Positions 24,312-34,488 are shown, numbered from the stretch's first letter. The stretch is DNA of 64,000 nucleotides from Paenibacillus phytorum (GCF_013141715.1 NZ_WHOA01000148.1:62001-126000); one strand, 5' to 3'. The notes: generated by a model from the letters alone, not told the origin. A program made the numbers and translations.

Positions 24312-25418
24312 TCAATCGGCCAAAATCTTCTGTAAAACCGGCGTCAGCCCATCAGCCATTCGCAAAAAGCCAAGGTCGGTCGGATGGACTCCGTCAACGG
24401 TACATTCGTGCGCGTCCTCACCCAGCAGGTTAGATCCGTCGTAAAAATAAATGTTGGCATCGCCCAGCTCACGCTGCTGCTCTACGGTTCGGAGCTGGAC
24501 TTGTTTGCGTTCCGCCCGATCTTTCGCCATTTGATCATGAAATTTTTCCTTAGCATAGGTGATGCGCGAGATTACTAGGATTGGAGTCAACGGGTGTTTA
24601 TCTCGATAGATCGATATGAACTCGGGCAGTGTTGTCTGAAGCAGTTCAGTAGAAACACAGTTCGCCTCATAATCCAGTATCAGGCATGCAGGGTTCGGGA
24701 TGTCCGAAAGGATATGAGCGAGTTCTGGTTCTCCTTTACCGTTGCCGGAAAAGCCCAGGTTGAGAAACTCCCTATTGATGCGGCGTGACATGATATTCGT
24801 ATAAGCCATACCCGGACGGGCTGCGCAGCCGCCTTGTGTGATTGAAGTGCCGTAGACGATGATCTTCCCGCTATTTTCGTAAGCCGGTGGCGGAGCGATC
24901 TGCGCTTCCCGTTCCAAGCCGATCCAAACTTCCTCTACGCCTTGGTAGAGTGGGAAATTCAGCGTAATAATCCGGCTCTCCCGCTCCATATCCTTAAAAA
25001 TAATAGCTTCGTATTCGGCCAGCGAGTGATCATAGACGGTTGTGCCGTAATATAGCTGCTCTCCCGGACCTCCAATGTAGCAGTCAAACCCGCACTGCCC
25101 TGTAGCCGTCATATGATACATATTGGCAGTCCCTGTCAGTTTTACTTTAACGCTCAAAGAAGTGGCATCCGTCTCGAAGCGGATTTGACCGCCAGCGGTG
25201 CAATTCGCCAATTGGGCTACCGCTTCCGGAATTTTCCAATCTGGTTTTGCCGGCAGCCGGCGGTAACGTCTTTCTTCGTGCAGCCAGCCGAAACCGGCAA
25301 TATGAAATGGCTTCTCTAGCGGTGAATACCAATTAACATGATTGTCGCCGGATTGCTGAATTCGCATGTTTGCGTCCAACTGCACAGCGTTAACAGGTTG
25401 TTGTTGATTTGACATCAT
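24312..25418 (-). CDS. SGNH/GDSL-type esterase with N-terminal accessory domain
   Basis: 368 residues; two ATG codons in tandem follow AGGAGG. Residues about 1-165 form a beta-rich N-terminal domain like that of SsfX3-type SGNH hydrolases (WKIPEAVAQL, GQIRFETDATSLSVKVKL). The SGNH core starts with block I GTSITQGG (nucleophile Ser near 195), has the LGFSGNGKGE block II/III, and ends with DGVHPTDLGFLRMADGL carrying the catalytic Asp and His. There is no signal peptide, so it is probably cytoplasmic and removes acyl or acetyl groups from imported sugars. It heads the operon SGNH, binding protein, sensor kinase. Confidence 0.85.
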   Translation of the reverse strand: MMSNQQQPVNAVQLDANMRIQQSGDNHVNWYSPLEKPFHIAGFGWLHEERRYRRLPAKPDWKIPEAVAQLANCTAGGQIRFETDATSLSVKVKLTGTANMYHMTATGQCGFDCYIGGPGEQLYYGTTVYDHSLAEYEAIIFKDMERESRIITLNFPLYQGVEEVWIGLEREAQIAPPPAYENSGKIIVYGTSITQGGCAARPGMAYTNIMSRRINREFLNLGFSGNGKGEPELAHILSDIPNPACLILDYEANCVSTELLQTTLPEFISIYRDKHPLTPILVISRITYAKEKFHDQMAKDRAERKQVQLRTVEQQRELGDANIYFYDGSNLLGEDAHECTVDGVHPTDLGFLRMADGLTPVLQKILAD

Positions 25419-25638
25419 ACATTCCTCCTCTACTTACTCCTTAAAATCCACACACATTGTAGGGCTTTGTTATCCATTTTCGACTCCGATCCAGCAATCC
25501 CTTTTTTTCATAGCCAATGGTTATTAAAGTACCAAAAGAAGTCATGGTCCTCCGCTGTGGCCTCGTTCCCGCTGTATTACAATGAGGATAACCTGTGAAA
25601 TCCTGCAGGTGAGGAGGAAAAAGGAGGGAATATTTCCG

Positions 25639-27237
25639 TTGCCACACAAGAACAGCAACCACAACATTCAAGAATTTCATGCCGATATCGTCGTGATTGG
25701 CGGAGGAACCGGCGGCTGCGCAGCCGCGCTTGCCGCCGCCAAATCGGGCAAGACGGTGATCATGACCGAGGAAACCGATTGGATTGGAGGGCAATTAACG
25801 AGCCAGGCTGTTCCGCCAGATGAACACCCATGGATTGAACAATTCGGCTGCACCCGCACGTACCGGCAGTTCCGGGATGGGGTGCGTGATTATTACCGAC
25901 GCCATTTTCCCCTTACCGAAGAGGCACGGTCCCGCATTCATCTTAATCCCGGGAACGGTGGCGTTTCGCGATTGTGCCATGAGTCACGCGCAGCATTGGC
26001 AGTTCTGCAGGAAATGCTGGCTCCTTATATTCACAGCGGGAGGCTGCAAATTCTTACCCGTCATCGCGCCGAATCGGCTTCCGTGGACGGAGATGACGTA
26101 CGAACGGTAACGGTACGGAATTTGCTGACCGGGGAACTCGTGGAGCTATCCGCCGCCTACTTCCTTGACGCAACGGAATGTGGAGATGTTCTGCCGCTTG
26201 CAGGGGCGGAATATGTGACTGGGGCGGAGTCCAAGAGCCAAACCGGGGAACCACATGCCGTAGAAGGTGAAGCTCTTCCGCAGGACATGCAGGGATTTAC
26301 ATACTGCTTTGCTATGGACTACATCGAAGGCGAAGACCACACCATCGAACGTCCAGAGCGCTATGATTTCTGGCGGCAGTATAAAGCCGATTTTTGGCCA
26401 GATCGGCTGCTAAGCTGGTCCGGCGTACGCCCTCATACGCTAGAGCATGTCACTTATGAACTTTTTGAAGGGACGGAAAAGTACTCTCTGTTCTACTATC
26501 GGCGCATCATCGACAGCAGAAACTTCGAGCAAGGCTTTTATCCCGGTAGCATTACACTGGTCAACTGGCCGCAGAATGACTACTGGCTTGGTTCGGTCAT
26601 CGACGTGAGCAATGAGGATAGAGAACGGAATCTGTGGGATGCGAAGCAGCTTAGCCTCTCATTGCTTTACTGGCTGCAAACGGAAGCGCCTCGGCCGGAC
26701 GGGGGTTTCGGCTACCCTGGACTTCGTCTGCGCAAAGATATCGTCGGCACCGAGGACGGACTGGCCATGTCTCCGTACATGCGGGAGTCACGCAGGATCA
26801 AAGCCCAGTTTACCGTACTGGAGCAGCATGTTAGCACAGCATGCCGACCCGATGGGAAAGCAGAGCAATTCGCCGATTCTGTCGGCATCGGCTGTTACCG
26901 AATTGACCTGCATCCGAGCACGGGAAATCGCCATTATATCGATGTCTCCTCCCTGCCGTTTCAGATTCCACTGGGCAGCCTGATTCCTGTCCGCATAAAT
27001 AATCTGCTTCCCGCTTGCAAAAATCTTGGCGTCACCCATATCACAAATGGCTGCTACAGGCTCCATCCGGTTGAATGGAACATCGGTGAAGCTGCTGGTT
27101 TTCTGGCAAGCCGCTGTATCGACCGTGAACTCCTGCCCCGCGAGGTGCGTAGCATGGAGTCTGAGCTTCGAGACTTCCAGAATATGCTTGTAAGCTATGG
27201 GATTGAGCTGGCTTGGCCAACCATTCATTCGGTCTAA
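25639..27237 (+). CDS. FAD-dependent oxidoreductase (PF12831 type)
   Basis: 532 residues from a TTG at 25639, preferred because AAGGAGGGA lies about ten bases before it; an in-frame ATG at 25582 has no ribosome site. The dinucleotide-binding motif GGGTGG sits at residues 21-26 in DIVVIGGGTGGCAAALAAA, followed by EETDWIGGQLTSQA, the signature of the FAD_oxidored (PF12831) family often found in polysaccharide-use loci. A second flavin-contact region, YFLDATECGDVLPLAG, is near 180. It likely oxidises a sugar or polyol in the cytoplasm. Transcription runs on into the Gfo/Idh/MocA gene 33 bases later and probably into the GHL10 gene. Confidence 0.87.
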   Translation: MPHKNSNHNIQEFHADIVVIGGGTGGCAAALAAAKSGKTVIMTEETDWIGGQLTSQAVPPDEHPWIEQFGCTRTYRQFRDGVRDYYRRHFPLTEEARSRIHLNPGNGGVSRLCHESRAALAVLQEMLAPYIHSGRLQILTRHRAESASVDGDDVRTVTVRNLLTGELVELSAAYFLDATECGDVLPLAGAEYVTGAESKSQTGEPHAVEGEALPQDMQGFTYCFAMDYIEGEDHTIERPERYDFWRQYKADFWPDRLLSWSGVRPHTLEHVTYELFEGTEKYSLFYYRRIIDSRNFEQGFYPGSITLVNWPQNDYWLGSVIDVSNEDRERNLWDAKQLSLSLLYWLQTEAPRPDGGFGYPGLRLRKDIVGTEDGLAMSPYMRESRRIKAQFTVLEQHVSTACRPDGKAEQFADSVGIGCYRIDLHPSTGNRHYIDVSSLPFQIPLGSLIPVRINNLLPACKNLGVTHITNGCYRLHPVEWNIGEAAGFLASRCIDRELLPREVRSMESELRDFQNMLVSYGIELAWPTIHSV

Positions 27238-27270
27238 CAATAACCATTCTAGAGACGAGGAGATTTTCAA

Positions 27271-28329
27271 ATGAGCAAAGTACGTATAGCGGTCATCGGA
27301 GCCGGATCCATTTCCGAAATGCATTTAAAATCATACCAAAATAATCCAGACGCTGAGCTTTATGCTATTTGCGACCTGAATGAAGAACGCGCTAAAGCGA
27401 AAGCCGAGAAATACGGCATAACACGTATTTACACGGACTACAAGGAATTACTTGCCGATCCAGAAGTCGATGCCGTCAGCATCTGTACGTGGAACAATAG
27501 CCATGCGCCGATCTCCATGGCTGCATTGGATGCCGGCAAAAACGTGCTTACCGAAAAACCGCTCTGCAAGACGGTGGGCGAAGCGCTGGCCGTGGAGGAA
27601 GCAGTCCACCGCTCTGGCAAAACGCTTCAGGTCGGCTTCGTCCGCAGATATGCTTCTAATACACGTATCATCAAATCGTTTCTAGAAAACGATGAACTCG
27701 GTGAAATTTACTACGCTAAAGCTTCGTGCATTCGTCGTCTCGGTAATCCGGGCGGCTGGTTTTCAGATGTTGAGCGTTCAGGCGGCGGTCCGCTGATTGA
27801 TGTAGGTGTCCACGTTATCGACCTTTGCTGGTACCTGATGGGCCGACCGAAGGTGAAGTCAGTCTCCGGCAATACCTACAAAAGACTTGGCAATCGCGCC
27901 AACGTGAAAAACCTTGCCTTTTACAAGGCAGCTGACTATGACTCTTCCCGCAATACCGTAGAGGATATGGCGAATGCGCTGATTCGTTTCGAGAATGGCG
28001 CCTCCATCCTTGTAGACGTAAGCTTCACGCTTCATGCGAAGGAAGACGAGCTTACCGTGAAGCTGTATGGCGACAAAGGCGGTGCCGAACTGGAGCCTCA
28101 GCTATCCATCATTACGGAGAAGCATGATACCATCTTGAACATCACTCCGCAAATCAATAACCTGTCTTTTGATTTTGTTGCTGGGTTTCAGGATGAAATC
28201 AATTATTTCATTGAAGTATGCCAAGGAAAAAAAGAAACCATCTCTCCTGTTCAAGACGGTGTTGAAATGATGAAAATCCTTTGCGGTATCTATGAATCTA
28301 GCGAAAAAGGCGAAGAAATACACTTCTAA
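27271..28329 (+). CDS. Gfo/Idh/MocA family oxidoreductase
   Basis: 352 residues, ATG with GAGGAGA upstream. The Rossmann motif GAGSISEMH is at residues 10-18, the EKP motif (TEKPLCK) near 94, and the C-terminal domain includes DVGVHVIDLCWYLMG with the catalytic-site His. The enzyme should oxidise or reduce a sugar or cyclitol with NAD(P). Placement between an FAD-dependent oxidoreductase and a secreted glycoside-hydrolase-like protein makes a catabolic role likely. The window contains two further family members, one at 31932-32768 in the same locus and one unrelated at 5422-6456. Confidence 0.92.
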   Translation: MSKVRIAVIGAGSISEMHLKSYQNNPDAELYAICDLNEERAKAKAEKYGITRIYTDYKELLADPEVDAVSICTWNNSHAPISMAALDAGKNVLTEKPLCKTVGEALAVEEAVHRSGKTLQVGFVRRYASNTRIIKSFLENDELGEIYYAKASCIRRLGNPGGWFSDVERSGGGPLIDVGVHVIDLCWYLMGRPKVKSVSGNTYKRLGNRANVKNLAFYKAADYDSSRNTVEDMANALIRFENGASILVDVSFTLHAKEDELTVKLYGDKGGAELEPQLSIITEKHDTILNITPQINNLSFDFVAGFQDEINYFIEVCQGKKETISPVQDGVEMMKILCGIYESSEKGEEIHF

Positions 28330-28410
28330 ATAAGCAGCTTACGACAAAACTCAAATAGCATCGGTTCACAACTAGCCCTATCAAATGAAATGGAAGGATA
28401 GTGAAACCCG

Positions 28411-31400
28411 TTGAATAAGTCGAAATGGTTGTCTATGACCCTATTGCTCACAATGATCGTTTCCCTTTGGTCCACGACCGCGGTTGCTGCGGAGGCCGTC
28501 TTTGGCTCCGCTACCACAACCGCTGCTCCGACCGCCGCCGATTACATTGAAGTAGAAGCCGCTCCGGTCGACATTACCATTAATATTGAAGGTCCTCGCA
28601 AGCAAATTAATGCTGTTGATAAGGATGTTAGCGGCATCACCGATTATGTAGCTTTATTCACAACGGAGTATGCACCTCAAATTACGGTTGGAAAAACTTC
28701 CGTCGGCGTTGTCGTCGATGGAGCTAACCAGGTCACTCGGGTAGTAAACCCTTCCGTGAACGGCGGAGTGCCAGTCTGGACAGGACCTACTGACCTAGTC
28801 ATCCCTCAAGGCGGTTACATCCTAGTATCGAATGACGACAGTTGGGCGAACAAAACCTACAAGCAATATCTCGCGAAAAATTTCAAGGTCGGTGACAAAA
28901 TCAAGCTGCGCAAAAACGGTGAAGTCATCCCTGTCTCTGACTTAATGACAGGACAAGGCCTCAAAGCTCGGCTTAAGCTGAACAACGACGAATGGTTTAC
29001 GGTAACCGAGCCGAAAACAGTGGTCTCCGGCAAGCTGGAAAACCTAGAGCAAGGTATCCCCTATTCGATTCGCGTGAACCAATCCTCGGTTGCTTTGCAA
29101 GCGAACGGCACCTTTCAGATCGAGGTTGGTCTCACGGAGGGTGTCAATTATCTTGACGTCATCGCCATCAAGAACGGGACGGAAAATGACCGCAAGACGC
29201 TTGTCGTGTTTTATAAAAAACAAAACGGTACCGCTAAGGAAGTCGTCCTCTGGGTCGACCAAGGAACGAATATTTTCAAGCTGCAAACGCCTGAAAATGT
29301 TCACGATATGCTGACCAAGGCAAAAGACGCCGGGGTCACGGCCATAGCATTAGATGTTAAAGGTGTAGAAGGCTTCGCCAACTACAAGAAGAACGACCTG
29401 ACCGGTCGTCCGCATATCTCCCAAATGAATGCGCCGACCCGTGCGGGAGCGAATCCGAACCTAGACATGTTGGAAGAGTTCATCAGGTACGGGCATCAGC
29501 TCGGCATCAAAATCCATGCAGCGTTCAATGTCTTTGCTGAAGGCTCACCTGCGCATAACGAGTATGGGCTGCTGAATCAGCACCTCGACTGGGAAGAACA
29601 TGTGTACCGTCCCGAGGATGGCGGCCAGATTCTACGGCTGCGTGAGAGCAACTATTACAAAACGGGCAAATCCCTCGTTGCTTTCGTTAACCCGGCTAAT
29701 GATGACGTTAGAGCCTTCGAGTTGAAAAACATGGAAGAAGTCATCAAAAACTACGATGTTGACGGCGTCGTGCTCGACCGAACCCGCTATGACAATGAAA
29801 CTGCCGACTTCAGCCCATTAACCCGCTCGAAGTTCGAGGCATTTCTCGCCGTTCGCGGTAAACAGCTTACAAATTGGCCGGCCGACGTTTTCACTTACGT
29901 GAACAATGTCCGGCAATTCGGACCGCTCATCAATGATTGGTGGGAGTTCCGCTCGCAGACGATCAAGACGTTTACGGATGAAGTCCGTTCGCTTACCAAT
30001 CGCTACACGGCGCTGAAAGGCCATAAGATCTACTCTTCCGCCTATGTTGGCTCCTGGTTTGAGTCTTACTACCTGAACGGTGTCCACTGGGGCAGCCCGA
30101 ATTTCAAATACGACAGCCGTTTGCAATTCCCGGACGACAGCCTTTACACTGAGTCTTACGCACAAACCGGTTATACGGGCAACATCGATTTTCTTATGAT
30201 CGGCACGTATCAAACAACACAAAAAGAAATCGAGCATCACATCACGCTGGGCAACATTGTAACGAACGGTGAAGTTCCAATGTACGCGAGTATCGCGCTG
30301 GCGAACATCCAGGATCCCCCGCTGCAGCGGTCGGTGTTCCAGGCTGGCTTGTCGCAATCGAATGGTCTGATGCTCTTCGACTATTCGCAGGTTAATTGGT
30401 CGGTTGTGAAAGCGTCGCTCCAGAACGTGGAGTACGTCAAGGATTATCAAGTAGGCTCAAGTGTTCCTGGCAATCAGGAATCGTTCCTTGAAGGCGATTT
30501 GTACAATGTGAGCCGGAATGAGAATAATCTTAACGTCTATACGGATACTTTCGGTCAAACTACGGCTACAAGCACGTTCGGTGTCGAAGCGATCGTGGAC
30601 AGCACCGGTAAAGTCACTAAAGTCGTTAACCAACAACAGGCGCTTAGCTGGAACTGGACGAACATGTCACCTAATAACAGCGTCATTCCGCAAGGCGGCT
30701 TCGTCATTTCTGCTTTAGATGCTTCAGGCGTTCGGACGAGACGGCAGCTGGTCGCCAAAACGTACAAGGTCGGCGATGCTGTCAGATCGGCCGTGCTGCG
30801 CGGTCACCTTGCCTATGCAAACACCAGCACACCGCTGAAGAATCTCGAGATCAAGGGCAATATCGAAGTGCTGGGGCCGGGTACGGCTGATGTTCGTTTG
30901 AACGGCGTTCCGGCTGCGCTGGCTAGCAACGGAGACTTCAGCGGAAATGTATCGCTGGAAGTAGGCGCCAATCCCGTAAAAATCTCCGTTTACGTAGACG
31001 GCCGCAAAACGAATGAAAAAACCGTAACCATAACGCGTACGGCTCCCGTCATCACAGGCATTGAGCTTGATTCTGCCGCCTACCGACTAGTGGCAGGCGA
31101 CAAGCATGCAACTGTTGCGACCGCTGTCTACTCGGACGAAACGAGAGCCGTAATAAGTGGTGCTGTGTTCAGCTCCAGCAATCCTGAGGTAGCAGCCGTT
31201 GCCGCAGTCGGAACGGTTACCGCGCTGAAGGCCGGAACTGCGGAAATCTCCGCAGTATATGAAGGAAAAACAGCCAAATCAGTCGTTACTGTCGTCGAGT
31301 TGGCAAGTCTTTCCTTTGATGAGAATAAACATAGTCTTGTGAAAGGTGAGACCTTCAATGCACCGCTCAAAGCTACTTACTCAGATGGTACAATGGCGTA

Positions 31401-31650
31401 CATCACCCAAGGCGCGACATTCATCTCTTCGCTCGATAAAGTTGCATCCATTGCTGCAGACGGCACTATCACAGCTGTGAAGCCTGGATCCGCAACCATT
31501 ACTGTCTCTTATCGTGGCAAGCAATCGGAGATTAAGATCAAGGTATTCAATACTCACATAGAGAAGATCGAAGATAAAGAGAATGATGATGGCGTGTACG
31601 ACGATGCAGCGAACGATAATAGAGAGAATGAAGTTGGAGATATGGGTTAA
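28411..31650 (+). CDS. Secreted GHL10-type putative glycoside hydrolase with Ig-like domains
   Basis: 1079 residues from a TTG at 28411 with GGAAGG upstream. A signal peptide (cleavage after about residue 27, TAVAA) directs secretion. Residues about 277-600 are a GHL10 (glycosyl hydrolase-like 10, PF02638) barrel: VVLWVDQG, GVTAIALDVKG, GIKIHAAFNVFAEG and DVDGVVLDRTRYD near 449. It is flanked by two copies of an 80-residue module (about 85-170 and 715-790), both containing IPQGG(Y/F) and YKVGD-type strands. Two Big_2 Ig-like domains (about 890-970 and 975-1055) and an acidic tail end the protein. It probably acts on an extracellular glycan that feeds the locus. The substrate is unknown, and GHL10 activity in general is poorly characterised. 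Confidence 0.88.
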   Translation: MNKSKWLSMTLLLTMIVSLWSTTAVAAEAVFGSATTTAAPTAADYIEVEAAPVDITINIEGPRKQINAVDKDVSGITDYVALFTTEYAPQITVGKTSVGVVVDGANQVTRVVNPSVNGGVPVWTGPTDLVIPQGGYILVSNDDSWANKTYKQYLAKNFKVGDKIKLRKNGEVIPVSDLMTGQGLKARLKLNNDEWFTVTEPKTVVSGKLENLEQGIPYSIRVNQSSVALQANGTFQIEVGLTEGVNYLDVIAIKNGTENDRKTLVVFYKKQNGTAKEVVLWVDQGTNIFKLQTPENVHDMLTKAKDAGVTAIALDVKGVEGFANYKKNDLTGRPHISQMNAPTRAGANPNLDMLEEFIRYGHQLGIKIHAAFNVFAEGSPAHNEYGLLNQHLDWEEHVYRPEDGGQILRLRESNYYKTGKSLVAFVNPANDDVRAFELKNMEEVIKNYDVDGVVLDRTRYDNETADFSPLTRSKFEAFLAVRGKQLTNWPADVFTYVNNVRQFGPLINDWWEFRSQTIKTFTDEVRSLTNRYTALKGHKIYSSAYVGSWFESYYLNGVHWGSPNFKYDSRLQFPDDSLYTESYAQTGYTGNIDFLMIGTYQTTQKEIEHHITLGNIVTNGEVPMYASIALANIQDPPLQRSVFQAGLSQSNGLMLFDYSQVNWSVVKASLQNVEYVKDYQVGSSVPGNQESFLEGDLYNVSRNENNLNVYTDTFGQTTATSTFGVEAIVDSTGKVTKVVNQQQALSWNWTNMSPNNSVIPQGGFVISALDASGVRTRRQLVAKTYKVGDAVRSAVLRGHLAYANTSTPLKNLEIKGNIEVLGPGTADVRLNGVPAALASNGDFSGNVSLEVGANPVKISVYVDGRKTNEKTVTITRTAPVITGIELDSAAYRLVAGDKHATVATAVYSDETRAVISGAVFSSSNPEVAAVAAVGTVTALKAGTAEISAVYEGKTAKSVVTVVELASLSFDENKHSLVKGETFNAPLKATYSDGTMAYITQGATFISSLDKVASIAADGTITAVKPGSATITVSYRGKQSEIKIKVFNTHIEKIEDKENDDGVYDDAANDNRENEVGDMG

Positions 31651-31679
31651 GGTTTGACAACGGATAGCATCACATGATC

Positions 31680-31728
31680 AAAAAAACATCCGGTTCCTTC
31701 TCAGAGAGAAGGTCCGGATGCTTTTTTT
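31680..31728. terminator. Bidirectional terminator after the secreted GHL10 gene
   Basis: CATCCGG pairs with CCGGATG and CTTCTC with GAGAAGG; seven A on one side and seven T on the other. It separates convergent transcripts. The following 31740-31931 shows no supported gene. Confidence 0.85.
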
Positions 31729-31931
31729 GAGGCAACTTGAGCAAATAAGCTGATTGGTCATTTAGCTGTATTTCGTGAAATAGAGGAAAATCGTTCCGCT
31801 TTACCAAGATATCGGCCTTTTGCAGCAATTTAGCGTATCGTCGTTCCTCTTCCTTTACCAAGTCGATAGTTGGAACCTTCATTGGGAGACGTATAGTCGT
31901 AACTTTCGGTTTGATTTTCCTGTATCTCAGC

Positions 31932-32768
31932 TTACGGCAGCTCCAACCACTGATAAGGCGTCTTTGCGGCCTTCATTCCAAATTCCAAAACCGTTGCAAT
32001 TGCAATCGTTTCTGACTGCGGAACAGGCGGCTTACCCGTCTCGAAAAAACCGAAAAGATTCTCAATAAACGACCCAAAGAAATCCGACTCGATCTTTAGA
32101 AACTTCGATGACCCCGCTTCATAACTGAGCGCCATGCTGAACGGACATTCCCACCCATATAGGTTTATTGTTGCTTGGCGGCCGTCCGCATACCCGATCA
32201 GCAGCGCTGGCGTGTTTGCCGTTCCCGTCCACATCACTCGTTTGACATCCGTCCCCATCAGCGAGACGATCGGCTCCACCTGGTGGATCGAATAGTTTTC
32301 AAATTGTCCCGGTCCTAGGCTGCAAATGGACTCTATCCCTTGCTTTTCTAGTCCTATATATTCTGAAGCGAACCTTAAAGCCGAAGTCGAGTACATGGGG
32401 GTCCCATGCTTGTCTGCGAGTTCGAACATCCGCAAGGCCGCTGCCCGGTTAGGCGCGAACGTTTTATCGATATAGGTAGGCTTGCCGGAACGAAGTGGAA
32501 TCAGCGACAATTCCTCATGGTACTCGGGATGATCTGGCGATAGAACAACCAAGTAGTCACTCTGTTCCACAACCGCCTCGATCGAGTCAAGAAGCTGGAT
32601 TCCCTTCTTCTCGCTCCAATCCGTATTACTAAGCTTTCCTTCCATATTCGACTTGCCATAAGCGTATGCGACCTTCATGCTGCCACTCGATGCCCTTTCA
32701 ATCCAACCCGGATATTTCTCCGCATGCCACTCGTCCAGAAAATAGTCAATAAACCCGATCTTTTTCAT
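31932..32768 (-). CDS. Gfo/Idh/MocA-like oxidoreductase, short form
   Basis: 278 residues from the ATG at 32768 (another ATG six bases earlier). The fold is recognisable, with IGFIDYFLDEWHAEKYPGWI in place of the usual GxGxxG start, an LLVVLSPDHPEYHEEL-like segment, and PTYIDKTFAP near residue 98 where the EKP motif normally stands (here DKT). Missing glycine-rich loop and altered EKP suggest that cofactor use differs or is lost. Such divergent members are found beside sugar ABC transporters in Paenibacillus-like genomes. It is the last gene of the transporter operon, 75 bases after the binding protein and behind a hairpin. Confidence 0.75.
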   Translation of the reverse strand: MKKIGFIDYFLDEWHAEKYPGWIERASSGSMKVAYAYGKSNMEGKLSNTDWSEKKGIQLLDSIEAVVEQSDYLVVLSPDHPEYHEELSLIPLRSGKPTYIDKTFAPNRAAALRMFELADKHGTPMYSTSALRFASEYIGLEKQGIESICSLGPGQFENYSIHQVEPIVSLMGTDVKRVMWTGTANTPALLIGYADGRQATINLYGWECPFSMALSYEAGSSKFLKIESDFFGSFIENLFGFFETGKPPVPQSETIAIATVLEFGMKAAKTPYQWLELP

Positions 32769-32789
32769 CCACATCTCACTCCCTCAGAG

Positions 32790-32821
32790 AAATAAAACCC
32801 CCACGGCGTGAACCGCAGGGG
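32790..32821 (-). terminator. Hairpin between binding protein and Gfo-like gene
   Basis: CCCCTGCGG and CCGTGGGGG form a stem with wobble pairs, followed by TTTTATTT on the minus strand. It may reduce read-through from the abundant binding-protein message into the last gene. Confidence 0.6.
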
Positions 32822-32843
32822 ATAATTGCACCTTAAAACAAGC

Positions 32844-34376
32844 TTACTTCTTGTTCGCTGCGTACCATTCGTTGACAGCTTTCGTCATTTCGTCTCCGCC
32901 ATCTGCTTTCCACTGAGTCACGAATTTATCATAATTTTCGAGCTGCTCTGCACCTGTGATGTATTTCAAGAAGGTATCTTCCATCAACTTTTGCAGTTTT
33001 AAGTTGTACTTACCGATTGCTTCAAGCGGAGGTGCAAAAGAAAGCGGGTCTACGACGATGTTGCCTTTGGCAGCTTCCTGATTTTTGTTAAACGCATCGG
33101 TCAGGATAGGATCTTTACGAACACGCGCCTGCCAGTAGATCGGGTAGTTTTTCTCATCCACTCCTGTGAGAAACGAAGAAGCGTTGTTATACTGGTCGTT
33201 GAAAATCGGCAGAATCGGGAAGTAGTTGCCGTTTTCCACCTTATGGTGAACGCCTTCTTTACCGATCGTCGCTTCCTTGTGAATGTCTTTGTCGAGCTTC
33301 AAATCCAGGTATTTGATAATCTCTTCCTTGTTTTCAGCCCATTTCGGTATACCCACGTAATAGCTGATACCTGCTGAACCCATAACTTGTACTTTGCCAT
33401 CATCGCCTTTCAGGTAAGGTAGGCTTGCGATTTTGGCGTTTGGTGTGTTTTTCAGAAGTGCATTTTGTACGGTAGGCGCGTTGAAGTAGCCGTTCGAGAT
33501 CATAGCCGCTTTGCCGCTCGTGAAGTTCTCGATGACTTTGTTCGCCTGATTGAGAGACCATTCCTGATCAATCAATTTCTCTGAATAAAGCTTCTTCATG
33601 AACTCTAAGTATTTTTTCATGTTCGGGTTTTCTACCACATTGACCAGTTTGCCGTTAACATCCTGCCAACCGGTAGTTGCGGACGACTGAACCAGCGTGA
33701 GGCCGAACGTCGGCATGATTTCAGGAACGAGCGGGGTTTTACCGCCGGACAACGCCATGACATTCTTCTTCTCTTTGATCGTCTTCATAACGTTGTACAG
33801 CTCGTCGCGTGTTGTCGGGGCCTTAAGTCCGAGTTCATCCATCCAATCCTGGCGCACGATAAGCGCTGAGTTGACGATCGTACCCGAACCGGTCTGTGGA
33901 ATACCGTAAATTTTACCGTTCAGCTTGGCCCCGTTCCAGGAGTTTTGGGAAATAACGTTCTTCATGTTCGTGCCATATTTGTTTACCAACTCATCGATCG
34001 GCTCCAGGGCGCCAGATGTTGAGAGTCTGGAATACTGCGGGCCACTGAGCAGCATGAATCCATATTTTTCCTTGTTAGCCATGAGCAGGTTAAGCTTGTC
34101 GTCTGGGTTCTCGACCGGCAGCATGTCGTAGGTAACTTTGTAGCCGGTTTTTTCGTTCAGGAACTTCGCCACGACTTCAGCATTTGGATCAAAACGCGCA
34201 TATTGCAACAGCGCCTTGAATTCTGGCTTCGGCTTATTGGTATCTACAGTTGCGATTGGAGCTGTTGATGCAGACGGTGCAGTGGTAGTCCCTGCCGTTT
34301 GGCCGTTTCCGCCACAAGCGGTGATAGACGCTGCCAAAGTCGTGATGGACATCAGAGCTAAAAATTTTTTTACCAT
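32844..34376 (-). CDS. Extracellular solute-binding lipoprotein of the ABC importer
   Basis: 510 residues from the ATG at 34376, preceded by AAGGGAGG; the longer open frame to 34472 has no signal-peptide logic. The lipobox ITAC places the lipidated Cys at residue 21, followed by a low-complexity T/A/S/P linker typical of lipoproteins. The body is an LplA-like family 1 binding protein (YGFMLLSGPQYSRLSTSGALEPIDELVNKYG cannot be shown in full; key parts are the GIPQTGSG hinge and the terminal GGDEMTKAVNEWY). It delivers a sugar or oligosaccharide to the two permeases encoded just upstream. Confidence 0.93.
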   Translation of the reverse strand: MVKKFLALMSITTLAASITACGGNGQTAGTTTAPSASTAPIATVDTNKPKPEFKALLQYARFDPNAEVVAKFLNEKTGYKVTYDMLPVENPDDKLNLLMANKEKYGFMLLSGPQYSRLSTSGALEPIDELVNKYGTNMKNVISQNSWNGAKLNGKIYGIPQTGSGTIVNSALIVRQDWMDELGLKAPTTRDELYNVMKTIKEKKNVMALSGGKTPLVPEIMPTFGLTLVQSSATTGWQDVNGKLVNVVENPNMKKYLEFMKKLYSEKLIDQEWSLNQANKVIENFTSGKAAMISNGYFNAPTVQNALLKNTPNAKIASLPYLKGDDGKVQVMGSAGISYYVGIPKWAENKEEIIKYLDLKLDKDIHKEATIGKEGVHHKVENGNYFPILPIFNDQYNNASSFLTGVDEKNYPIYWQARVRKDPILTDAFNKNQEAAKGNIVVDPLSFAPPLEAIGKYNLKLQKLMEDTFLKYITGAEQLENYDKFVTQWKADGGDEMTKAVNEWYAANKK

Positions 34377-34488
34377 GAAAGAGCCTCCCTTTTTCATTCT
34401 TTGAGTATGGAGAAGTGCGTAAAACCAAATTTCATGGAACCATCTTTGAGCCTGCCCACCACCACCCTTCAAGTTTTGTTTGTGAGAT

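Noticed and set aside
25441..25794. 117-codon minus-strand frame next to the SGNH gene
   Set aside because: Antisense to the FAD oxidoreductase start and not coding by composition; the TTG-started FAD gene explains this area.
31670..31882. 70-codon minus-strand frame after the secreted GHL10 gene
   Set aside because: Its last 20 codons are the bidirectional terminator hairpin and it has no ribosome site.
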